Shown here: positions 16,630-23,833 of the stretch, one piece after another | How positions within the stretch are numbered: the stretch's first letter is position 1 | Layout: each line of letters opens with the position of its first letter | DNA from: Xanthomarina arctica | Lineage (GTDB): Bacteria > Bacteroidota > Bacteroidia > Flavobacteriales > Flavobacteriaceae | Assembly: GCF_014638915.1 (NCBI RefSeq) | Contig: NZ_BMFQ01000002.1 | Coordinates: forward strand, 930,001-994,000 | Direction: 5' to 3' | DNA: 64,000 nt | The notes under the pieces: generated by a model | Seen by the model: the letters and a program-made list of their open reading frames with translations, nothing else | What the model was told of the DNA's origin: nothing | The model's database searches: none | Made by a program: the position numbers and the translations under genes

Positions 16630-17883
16630 CTAACTGATTTCTTTTTTTGTTCTTTTTTGTTGCTTACTTAAAAATGACTTTAAGGTTCCCATATCCTCAC
16701 TCACCTTTCTTTCAATTACTTTAGCATAAATTTGAGTAGTTGAAATTCTAGAATGACCTAATAGCTTTGAAACTGTTTCAATGGGTACTCCGTTTGAAAG
16801 TGTTACTGTGGTTGCAAACGTATGTCGTGCTAAATGAAAGGTTAGGTTTTTTCTGATTTTACATAAATCTGCAATTTCTTTAAGATAAGAGTTTAGTTTT
16901 TGATTTGACATTTTCGGAAAAATCGTCCCATTGGCTATGGATTTGGGGGTTTCTTTATATTTATTAATTAAATCTAGTGCTTTAGGCAAAATTGGGATCC
17001 GTAAGGCATTATTTGTTTTCTCTCTTTTCATGATTAGCCATAGTTCACCATCTATTCCGTAATTGATGTCATTAGCAGTCAAATTAACGACGTCTATATA
17101 GCTTAAACCCGTATAACACGCAAATACAAATAGACCCTTTACTAATTGTAATCTTTCAATTGTATAGTTTTTCTCTTCAATATCCAACAATTCGGCTTCT
17201 GTTAAAAACCCCCTTTCTACTTTTTCAAATTTGGATTGGAAATTAATAAAAGGATCTCTATCAATCCATTCCAATTTATAGGCAAGGGTTATCATTTTTC
17301 TAAAACGCTCAATATGTTTCATTACCGTATTATTGCCCATCGGCTTTTGATGGTCTGTTGGTATGTAGTTTCTTAAGTACGTTTCAAATTTTAAAATGAA
17401 ATTATAGTCAAGTTGTTTTAAGTACATATCATTTACTTTAAACTTTGTGAGTAAAAAACCTGTTATATATCCTTGAGTCGTAAAGTAGTTTTTTTGAGTG
17501 CCCCACTTTAGCTTCCCGACCATATCTTCATTATGATATTTTGTAATATCATTTAAAGAATAGTTTTGTTCATCTTCTTTTAAATAACGAGCCTTAATCG
17601 TTAGAGCCGAAATAATTTTGCCTTCAGATTTTAATTCGTTCTTGGATTTGTGAAGTTCTGAAGAAACCTGGTCTAAAAATTCGTTAATAATTCGTGCTTC
17701 TTGGTTGGTGCCTTTGACCTTATTCTTGGCCGAGCTCCAGAATTCAATAATGATTTTCCTTTTTAGGCTAATCTCCGCTCTTTTTCCATTTACTGTAATG
17801 CGAGCATAAAGGGGTGCTTTTCCGTTTTTGGCTTTCGAAAGTTTGAGCCAAAACAGAATACTAAATGTGGTTGAAGTTTTCAT
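16630..17883 (-). CDS. Tyrosine recombinase/integrase (IntDOT-like subfamily)
   Basis: The 417-residue enzyme has an arm-binding AP2-like N-terminus (1-100), a SAM-like core-binding domain (about 108-205) and a catalytic domain. Visible catalytic residues are K289, H350-x-x-R353 (HLARHTF), H377 (LLGHSRIST) and the nucleophile Y386. At the first Arg position the sequence is TGLSYID, i.e. S261 instead of Arg, as in the CTnDOT integrase. The start lies 204 bases from the 3' end of tRNA-Pro, a usual integration target. A hairpin-forming repeat lies directly upstream. Confidence 0.92.
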   Translation of the reverse strand: MKTSTTFSILFWLKLSKAKNGKAPLYARITVNGKRAEISLKRKIIIEFWSSAKNKVKGTNQEARIINEFLDQVSSELHKSKNELKSEGKIISALTIKARYLKEDEQNYSLNDITKYHNEDMVGKLKWGTQKNYFTTQGYITGFLLTKFKVNDMYLKQLDYNFILKFETYLRNYIPTDHQKPMGNNTVMKHIERFRKMITLAYKLEWIDRDPFINFQSKFEKVERGFLTEAELLDIEEKNYTIERLQLVKGLFVFACYTGLSYIDVVNLTANDINYGIDGELWLIMKREKTNNALRIPILPKALDLINKYKETPKSIANGTIFPKMSNQKLNSYLKEIADLCKIRKNLTFHLARHTFATTVTLSNGVPIETVSKLLGHSRISTTQIYAKVIERKVSEDMGTLKSFLSKQQKRTKKEIS

Positions 17884-17885
17884 GT

Positions 17886-17924
17886 CTTTCGTCTTTTAGT
17901 TAAACATTTGTTTACTGACGAAAG
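17886..17924. promoter_or_regulatory. Inverted repeat directly upstream of the integrase gene
   Basis: CTTTCGTC (17886-17893) pairs with GACGAAAG (17917-17924), and the intervening bases contain a near-palindrome around AAACATTTGTTT. It begins 3 bases before the integrase start codon. It could be an autorepression site or restrain translation as an mRNA hairpin. Confidence 0.45.
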
Positions 17925-17935
17925 TCAAATCAATA

Positions 17936-17976
17936 ATTCGGTTACCTTTTTATTTACTATTAAATGGTAACCGAAT
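17936..17976. repeat. Inverted repeat with ATTCGGTTACC arms near the element end
   Basis: ATTCGGTTACC (17936-17946) and GGTAACCGAAT (17966-17976) are perfect 11-bp arms with a 19-nt spacer. The outer TTCGGT/ACCGAA halves match the half-sites of the 26-bp repeats at 15366 and 15641. It lies between the integrase and tRNA-Pro, where recombination accessory sites would be expected. Confidence 0.5.
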
Positions 17977-18029
17977 AGGTCACTTATTTAACCAAATAAT
18001 ATCAATTCTTATGATTGCTTAAAAACCAT

Positions 18030-18063
18030 AAAACCTCGATAATCTTACGATTACCAAGGTTTT
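18030..18063 (-). terminator. Probable terminator of the tRNA-Ser/tRNA-Pro transcript
   Basis: On the minus strand a 15-bp stem (18063-18049 with 18044-18030, two G-T type wobbles, loop of 4) is followed shortly by a GGTTTTTAA run. It begins 25 bases after the 3' end of tRNA-Pro. Confidence 0.55.
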
Positions 18064-18087
18064 GATATTAATTGATCATTAATTTTG

Positions 18088-18162
18088 TCGGGGTGGCAGG
18101 ATTCGAACCTGCGGCCTCCACGTCCCAAACGTGGCGCGATAACCGGGCTACGCTACACCCCG
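18088..18162 (-). tRNA. tRNA-Pro (TGG anticodon)
   Basis: The minus strand folds as a cloverleaf: 7-bp acceptor CGGGGTG/CACCCCG, anticodon loop TTTGGGA giving TGG, T-arm GGTTCGAATCC, discriminator A at 18088. CCA is not encoded. It lies beside the integrase and is the probable integration target of the mobile element. The T-loop and acceptor sequence would be the place to look for the att core. Confidence 0.95.
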
Positions 18163-18193
18163 AAAACAGTTATCTGATAATAATAAAAAAAAG

Positions 18194-18280
18194 CGGAGAG
18201 ACAGGGATTCGAACCCTGGGTAAGTTTTCACCTACGACGATTTAGCAAACCGTTCCTTTCGGCCACTCAGGCACCTCTCC
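18194..18280 (-). tRNA. tRNA-Ser (GCT anticodon)
   Basis: The minus strand starts GGAGAGGTGCCTGAGTGGCC, has the anticodon loop TTGCTAA (GCT), a long variable arm (GTCGTAGGTGAAAACTTAC region) as expected for serine tRNA, and the T-arm GGGTTCGAATCCC. The 3' acceptor strand is TCTCTCC with discriminator G. It is the first gene of a two-tRNA transcript with tRNA-Pro 31 bases downstream. Confidence 0.95.
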
Positions 18281-18323
18281 AGTAATATTTGTATGAACGC
18301 ACATTTGAAATTAAATGCGGATG

Positions 18324-18354
18324 CAAATGTAGCTTTTCATCTTAAATAACGCAA
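18324..18354 (-). promoter_or_regulatory. Bacteroidota-type promoter of the tRNA operon
   Basis: On the minus strand TTG (18354-18352), a 20-nt spacer and TACATTTG (18331-18324) fit the Bacteroidota sigma-A consensus TTG-N19-21-TAnnTTTG. The -7 element ends 43 bases before the tRNA-Ser 5' end. Confidence 0.65.
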
Positions 18355-18379
18355 CTATTTTTTTCACTTTTTTTAATAT

Positions 18380-20428
18380 TTATTCTGGATATTCAATTCG
18401 CAAATGGTAAATGTTTGCAAGCTTGTGTTTTAGCACTTTTTTAATGGCTTGAATTTCTTTAAAAGTTATGTTTGCATTCAAGAATTGTTCGTCCACCATC
18501 TGCTTATTGATAATATTTTCAACAAATGCATCAATTTTACTCGATGTTGGTTCCTTTAAACTTTTAGATGCCGCTTCTACACTATCGCACATCATCAAGA
18601 TAGCTGTTTCTTTACTAAACGGTTTTGGACCAGGATAAGTAAATAAACTTCTGTCCACGGAATCATCTATATCTTTTTCTTTTTTATAGAAATAATAAAC
18701 AACGCTAGTTCCATGGTGTGTTCTAATAAAATCGATTACGCGGTCTGGCAGGTTGTTCTTTTTAGCTATTTCAATCCCGTTAATTACATGATCAATTATA
18801 ATTTTAGCACTTTCCTTCGAAGATAACTCATCGTGCGGATTAATACCGGTTGACTGATTTTCTGTAAAATAAGTAGGGTTCATCATTTTACCAATATCAT
18901 GATACAATGCTCCTACTCTAACCAACATGGCATTTGCTCCAATTTCATTTGCAGAAGCTTCAGCTAAATTAGCGACGTTTAAAGAATGATGAAAGGTTCC
19001 TGGTGCTTTGTTGGATAGTTCCTTTAAAAGTTTGGTATTCGTATCCGACAATTCCAATAATGACACATCTGAAACCAATCCAAAAATCTTTTCATAGGCA
19101 TAAATTAAAGGTTGCACGAATAAGGTTGCCAAGCCACAAAGTACAAACATTCCGAAGGTTTCCCATTCTAAGGTTTCAACACTTCCTTCATGTATTACAA
19201 AAAACGCAAAATAGGCGATGATGTAAATAAGTGTGATTTGTCCGACAGAAATAAACAGATTCGCACGTTTATAAAGCTCAGAAACCGTTAAAATAGTAAC
19301 AATTCCAGCTATTATTTGAAGAAACATATACTCGTAACTGTTTGGCACTATAGAACCAAGTAGAAGTACCGTAATAACATGGGTAAACAACCCTAAACGA
19401 GCATCAAAAAAGGCTTTAAGAACTAGCGGTAAAATACACAGTGGAACAACATAAATATATTGCGAATTATAACTAACAACCAACGTGGTAATTAAAACCA
19501 TTAAAAACACATTGAAAAAAATAAAAGTTACTTTAGTATTGTTCTCAAAAATGTCGTTTCTATATTTTCGTAAGAATAACAATAACATCAGTAATGCTAA
19601 AGAAACCAATAAGGTATAGGCAAATACAATCCAATAATAATTCGATTTTGTCCATACTTGAGACTCATATTCAGATTCTAGCGATTTTAAAATTTGATAT
19701 TTATCTCCTTCAACCACTTCACCTTTAGAGATTATTAGCGTTTCTTTTTCAACACTTCCTCTGGTAAATGAAATTTTATCTAATTCATTTTGTAAGGCTT
19801 TCTCCGTAAACTCTTTATCATAGCTAAGATTTGGCTCTATAACATCGAAAAACAAAGCAATAAATGGCTTTTGAAATTCCATTAAATTTTCTTTAACTAA
19901 GAAATTGGTTATGCTATTTTTAATGTCGTTTTGCTTAACTAAATCAGAAAATCTAACAGTTTGTTTCTCTGTTCTATCTTCAAGAAGAATGGCTTTCTTG
20001 TCTTTTGAAAATTTATAATCTTCATTTAAAACTCCGTTTACATATAGTTTATTAATTAAATCTAAGCCTGTGTTATATAATTTATTTTTATAGGAAGTCA
20101 CTAAAGTGTCCGGCAGTTCCAATTTAAACTCAGATTTATAATTTGAAACGACACGTTCTGTAATGTTTGGCTCAAGAATAAAATATAAATTAGCTTTATC
20201 TGTTATCTCCTTTTTCTCAACTTTTATTTCTTCATCCGTTTTTTTAATAGCAAAATCGAATGGTGCGTATAAGTTTTCGGATTGCCAAGGTTTCCCTTTT
20301 TCAAAATTATACTTAAACTTGCCACTTTTAGGAAACAAATAAACAATTAAAAACGTGGTACTTATAAAAAGAATTAATTTATAAGCAAGAGAATGATTTC
20401 TATAAAGAAAATTAATAAAGTCTTTCAT
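18380..20428 (-). CDS. pgpH: PgpH-like 7TM-HD phosphodiesterase (c-di-AMP)
   Basis: Family members hydrolyse cyclic di-AMP, the messenger that controls potassium and osmolyte transport. The 682 residues comprise an N-terminal membrane anchor (about 16-34), an extracytoplasmic 7TMR-HDED domain (about 40-260), seven membrane helices (about 265-455), and a cytoplasmic HD domain with TFHHSLNVANLAEA, ALYHDIGKM and RTHHGTSVV metal ligands. Length and order match PgpH. A TACATTTG -7-like box lies at 20447-20454 on the same strand. It is monocistronic and adjoins the tRNA genes. Confidence 0.88.
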   Translation of the reverse strand: MKDFINFLYRNHSLAYKLILFISTTFLIVYLFPKSGKFKYNFEKGKPWQSENLYAPFDFAIKKTDEEIKVEKKEITDKANLYFILEPNITERVVSNYKSEFKLELPDTLVTSYKNKLYNTGLDLINKLYVNGVLNEDYKFSKDKKAILLEDRTEKQTVRFSDLVKQNDIKNSITNFLVKENLMEFQKPFIALFFDVIEPNLSYDKEFTEKALQNELDKISFTRGSVEKETLIISKGEVVEGDKYQILKSLESEYESQVWTKSNYYWIVFAYTLLVSLALLMLLLFLRKYRNDIFENNTKVTFIFFNVFLMVLITTLVVSYNSQYIYVVPLCILPLVLKAFFDARLGLFTHVITVLLLGSIVPNSYEYMFLQIIAGIVTILTVSELYKRANLFISVGQITLIYIIAYFAFFVIHEGSVETLEWETFGMFVLCGLATLFVQPLIYAYEKIFGLVSDVSLLELSDTNTKLLKELSNKAPGTFHHSLNVANLAEASANEIGANAMLVRVGALYHDIGKMMNPTYFTENQSTGINPHDELSSKESAKIIIDHVINGIEIAKKNNLPDRVIDFIRTHHGTSVVYYFYKKEKDIDDSVDRSLFTYPGPKPFSKETAILMMCDSVEAASKSLKEPTSSKIDAFVENIINKQMVDEQFLNANITFKEIQAIKKVLKHKLANIYHLRIEYPE

Positions 20429-20556
20429 TGATTAGGTTCGAGTATTCAAATGTAATAAAAATTACAGCGAATTAGGTGACTTATAATAAGTGAAACATTC
20501 TAAATTCTATAAAAAATTGATTAATTTTGCATCATTAAAATTTAAACCCACAGAAA

Positions 20557-21735
20557 ATGAGTAAAGAAGTCGTAATTGTATCTGCAGCCAGAACACCAAT
20601 AGGTAGTTTTTTAGGTGCTATATCTACTATAACAGCACCAAGATTAGGTGCAATAGCTATTAAAGGTGCTTTAGATAAAATAAACCTAGATCCAAATTTG
20701 GTTCAAGAAGTGATTATGGGAAATGTGGTTTCTGCTGGAACTGGACAAGCTCCTGCAAGACAAGCAGCAATTTATGCTGGTATTCCAAATACAGTTCCAT
20801 GTACTACGGTTAATAAAGTATGTGCTTCTGGAATGAAAAGTGTGATGCAAGCCGCTCAAGCAATTGCTTTAGGAGATGCCGATATTATTGTGGCTGGAGG
20901 AATGGAAAACATGAGTTTAATTCCACATTATTATCATGCAAGAACTGGAACAAAATTTGGACCAGCAACATTAGAAGATGGAATGCAGAAAGATGGTTTG
21001 GTAGATGCTTACGATAACAACGCCATGGGTGTTTGTGCCGATGCATGTGCTACAGAATATAAATTTTCTCGTGAAGATCAAGATGCTTATGCTATTCAAT
21101 CATATAAAAGATCTGCAGCAGCCTGGGAAGCTGGAAAATTTGATAATGAAGTAGTTCCTGTGGAAGTACCTCAACGTCGTGGAGATGCTATTATTGTTTC
21201 TAAAGATGAAGAATTTACAAATGTTAAACTAGATAAAATTCCTGGCTTACGTCCTGCTTTTACAAAAGATGGTACGGTTACAGCTGCAAATGCTTCCACT
21301 ATTAATGATGGAGCTGGCGCAATGGTATTAATGAGTAAAGAAAAAGCTCTAGAGCTAGGTTTAAAACCATTGGCAACCATTACAGGATATGCAGATGCTG
21401 CTCATGAACCTGAATGGTTTACAACAGCACCTTCTAAAGCATTACCAAAAGCTTTGAATAAAGCAGGTATTTCTTTAAAGGATGTTGAATATTTTGAATT
21501 TAACGAAGCTTTTTCAATTGTTGGTTTAGCCAATATGAAAATTTTAGGACTAAATGATAGCAATGTTAATGTTAATGGTGGAGCTGTTTCTTTAGGTCAC
21601 CCACTTGGTTGTTCTGGTGTTCGAATTTTAATTACTTTATTAAATGTTTTAGAACAAAACAACGCAAAAATTGGTGCAGCAACAATTTGTAATGGTGGTG
21701 GTGGTGCTTCGGCAGTTGTAATTGAAAGAAACTAA
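20557..21735 (+). CDS. Acetyl-CoA C-acetyltransferase (thiolase)
   Basis: Condenses or cleaves acetyl-CoA/acetoacetyl-CoA in fatty-acid and ketone metabolism. The 392 residues match biosynthetic/degradative thiolase II. The nucleophilic C89 lies in VNKVCASGMKSV, the catalytic His in GHPLGCSG, and the second Cys in CNGGGGAS near the C-terminus; NEAF (FNEAFS) is also present. A -7-like TAATTTTG is at 20522-20529. The gene is 18 bp from the following NlpC/P60 gene, so they may be cotranscribed. Confidence 0.93.
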   Translation: MSKEVVIVSAARTPIGSFLGAISTITAPRLGAIAIKGALDKINLDPNLVQEVIMGNVVSAGTGQAPARQAAIYAGIPNTVPCTTVNKVCASGMKSVMQAAQAIALGDADIIVAGGMENMSLIPHYYHARTGTKFGPATLEDGMQKDGLVDAYDNNAMGVCADACATEYKFSREDQDAYAIQSYKRSAAAWEAGKFDNEVVPVEVPQRRGDAIIVSKDEEFTNVKLDKIPGLRPAFTKDGTVTAANASTINDGAGAMVLMSKEKALELGLKPLATITGYADAAHEPEWFTTAPSKALPKALNKAGISLKDVEYFEFNEAFSIVGLANMKILGLNDSNVNVNGGAVSLGHPLGCSGVRILITLLNVLEQNNAKIGAATICNGGGGASAVVIERN

Positions 21736-21753
21736 TCCTGATATTTAATATTA

Positions 21754-22503
21754 ATGCAATACGGAATTTGTAATTTAAGCATTGTTCCTTTAAGACTAGA
21801 ACCTACAGACACTAGTGAATTAGTTTCACAAGTGTTGTATGGCGATTCTTTTAAAGTAATTGAACAACGTAAGTCTTGGAGCAAAATCCGTATTAGTTTT
21901 GACAGCTATGAAGGTTGGATTGATAATAAACAATATATTGAAATTTCTGAAGAACAATACCTTACCCTTCAAATAGAAAATCCCATACTTTCAAAAGATT
22001 TGGTTGAATTTGTTGAAGATAAGGAACAACAGCTTTATGCTATTCCATTAGGATCATCATTAAACGGACTTTCACTTTTAAACCATTTACATGATGGTCA
22101 CGTAATAACGGGTTTAAAGCCAAAAGCTAATATTATTGAAACGGCTTTTCTCTATTTAAATGCGCCATATTTATGGGGAGGAAAAACGCCATTTGGAATT
22201 GATTGTTCTGGTTTTACTCAAATGGTTTATAAACTTAATGGCTATAAGCTTTTAAGAGATGCTTCTCAACAAGCTACTCAGGGAGAGGCTTTAAGCTTTA
22301 TAGAAGAAAGCGAACCTGGAGATCTTGCTTTTTTTGATAATAATGAAGGCCAAATTGTACATGTTGGCATCATTATGGAAGACAACTACATTATTCATGC
22401 TCATGGTAAAGTTAGAATTGACAGATTAGATCATTCTGGTATATATAATCATGATAAACGCATGCACACTCATAAATTAAGAGTCATAAAAAAAGTGATA
22501 TAA
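21754..22503 (+). CDS. C40-family NlpC/P60 peptidase with SH3-like domain
   Basis: This predicted cell-wall endopeptidase cleaves D-Glu-diaminopimelate bonds in peptidoglycan stem peptides. The N-terminal SH3-like part (about 1-62; GWIDNKQYIEI) is followed by the NlpC domain (about 125-245) with the catalytic Cys in GIDCSGF (C151), His in VHVGI and a third His in HAHG. No signal peptide is visible, as in related flavobacterial enzymes, so it may act on imported muropeptides. Its stop codon lies inside a 60-bp perfect hairpin that forms the terminator. Confidence 0.9.
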   Translation: MQYGICNLSIVPLRLEPTDTSELVSQVLYGDSFKVIEQRKSWSKIRISFDSYEGWIDNKQYIEISEEQYLTLQIENPILSKDLVEFVEDKEQQLYAIPLGSSLNGLSLLNHLHDGHVITGLKPKANIIETAFLYLNAPYLWGGKTPFGIDCSGFTQMVYKLNGYKLLRDASQQATQGEALSFIEESEPGDLAFFDNNEGQIVHVGIIMEDNYIIHAHGKVRIDRLDHSGIYNHDKRMHTHKLRVIKKVI

Positions 22504-22548
22504 AAAAAAGCTGCAAATAATTGCAGCTTTTTTTTATATCACTTTTTT
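22489..22548. terminator. Bidirectional terminator with 28-bp perfect arms
   Basis: Positions 22489-22516 are perfectly complementary to 22521-22548 (loop ATAA). The core GCTGCAA/TTGCAGC is flanked by A8/T8 runs, so it works on both strands for the convergent NlpC/P60 and TPR genes. It includes the last four codons and the stop of the NlpC gene. Confidence 0.88.
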
Positions 22549-22556
22549 AGAAGAAA

Positions 22557-23804
22557 TTAATTCCCTCCTAAAGATTCTACTGTAGCTTTCATAGCTTTAT
22601 ATTTATCATCTCCAGTAGCACTATAAATATTCATTAAAGTGGTAGCTGCTTCAATATTTGCTGGATCAGTTACTAAAACACCTTCCAAGTATGGAATAAC
22701 ACTTTTATAAATCTCAGATCTTTGTAATTTCAACTCATCATAACGTTTGTTATCAGCTGAAGAACTACCTAATCCATTCATTTCTTGAATAAGGGCTTTC
22801 TCTTGATTCAAGATCATTGAAGCCATATTAATTTTAGAATTTACATCCGTTGGATCTAATACAATAGCTCTATCATAATATTTTTTAGCTGATTCAATAT
22901 CTCCAGAATCTTGAGACATAACACCTAAATTAAATTGTAATTCAGCATTGTTAGGATCTCTTTCAGTGGCTATAGTTAATAATTCTTTAAATTTCTCAGT
23001 ATCTCCTAATTTGTAATACAAATTTGCTTGAGATATTAATAAATTTAAATCATCAGGATTTGCTTCTCTAGCTTTAGTCATTGCAATCAGAGCTTGTTCA
23101 TTATCACCTTTATTGGTATAAATTAAAGCCATGTTTTTAACAATTTCTGCCTTTTTAGATTCTGTATGACGCTTACTAGGTTTTACGAAATCACCTCCTT
23201 TAACAGAAATATCTCTAATATTTTTGCTTTGAAAAACTTCGATTACACCTGTTTCTTTATTTACAGCAATATATTCAGTTTCAATACCTGTATAATTTAA
23301 TTCTTCTAATTCCTCATAAAGAACTAAAGCTCTATCATACTCTTGAACACCAGTAGCTGTTGCAGCGGCATAATATAAATACAACGTATCTTGAGGAGAA
23401 ACTCTATAGGCATTTTCAAAATTCTTTGAAGACAAACTAAAGTCATTACTTTCGTAAGCATCATTACCTTTTTTTACAAAAGATTGTAACATGGTATTTC
23501 TTAATTCTTGGTTTTCAACCTCTAAATCACCTTGAACTAAACCTAAACTTTTTAATGCTTTTGCAACATCGTCGTTATTAGCAGATCCATTTGCGTATAA
23601 CGCCTTAGCATTTAATAAATAATATTGAGCCTTAAGGTCTTCATTCATAGAAGACAACATTGGCTCTACCTGAGTTAATAAACTTTTCGCTTCAGCATAA
23701 TTGCTGTCTTTAATTGCTTTTTCTGCAGATTTTAATTCTTTTTTCTGTGCGAAACTAAAAGCAGTTACCATGATTGCCAAAGCAACTATAAATTGTTTTT
23801 TCAT
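22557..23804 (-). CDS. Exported tetratricopeptide-repeat protein
   Basis: The 415 residues begin with a signal peptide (MKKQFIVALAIMVTAFSFAQ) and contain several TPR units, the clearest being AEIVKNMALIYTNKGDNEQALIAMTKAREANP and the next LQFNLGVMSQDSGDIESAKKYYDRAIVLDP. It probably acts as a periplasmic scaffold. The gene lies 29 bp downstream of gyrA on the same strand, so readthrough from gyrA is likely. A precise partner cannot be named. Confidence 0.85.
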   Translation of the reverse strand: MKKQFIVALAIMVTAFSFAQKKELKSAEKAIKDSNYAEAKSLLTQVEPMLSSMNEDLKAQYYLLNAKALYANGSANNDDVAKALKSLGLVQGDLEVENQELRNTMLQSFVKKGNDAYESNDFSLSSKNFENAYRVSPQDTLYLYYAAATATGVQEYDRALVLYEELEELNYTGIETEYIAVNKETGVIEVFQSKNIRDISVKGGDFVKPSKRHTESKKAEIVKNMALIYTNKGDNEQALIAMTKAREANPDDLNLLISQANLYYKLGDTEKFKELLTIATERDPNNAELQFNLGVMSQDSGDIESAKKYYDRAIVLDPTDVNSKINMASMILNQEKALIQEMNGLGSSSADNKRYDELKLQRSEIYKSVIPYLEGVLVTDPANIEAATTLMNIYSATGDDKYKAMKATVESLGGN

Positions 23805-23833
23805 TGTTATTAATATTAAATTATTTTATTTTT

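Noticed and set aside
13438-18087. att direct repeat between the left AT-rich sequence near 13451 and the sequence near 18059 (ggttt...ttgat...)
   Set aside because: Similarity is limited to scattered AT-rich positions, without an exact run long enough to support an attachment core.
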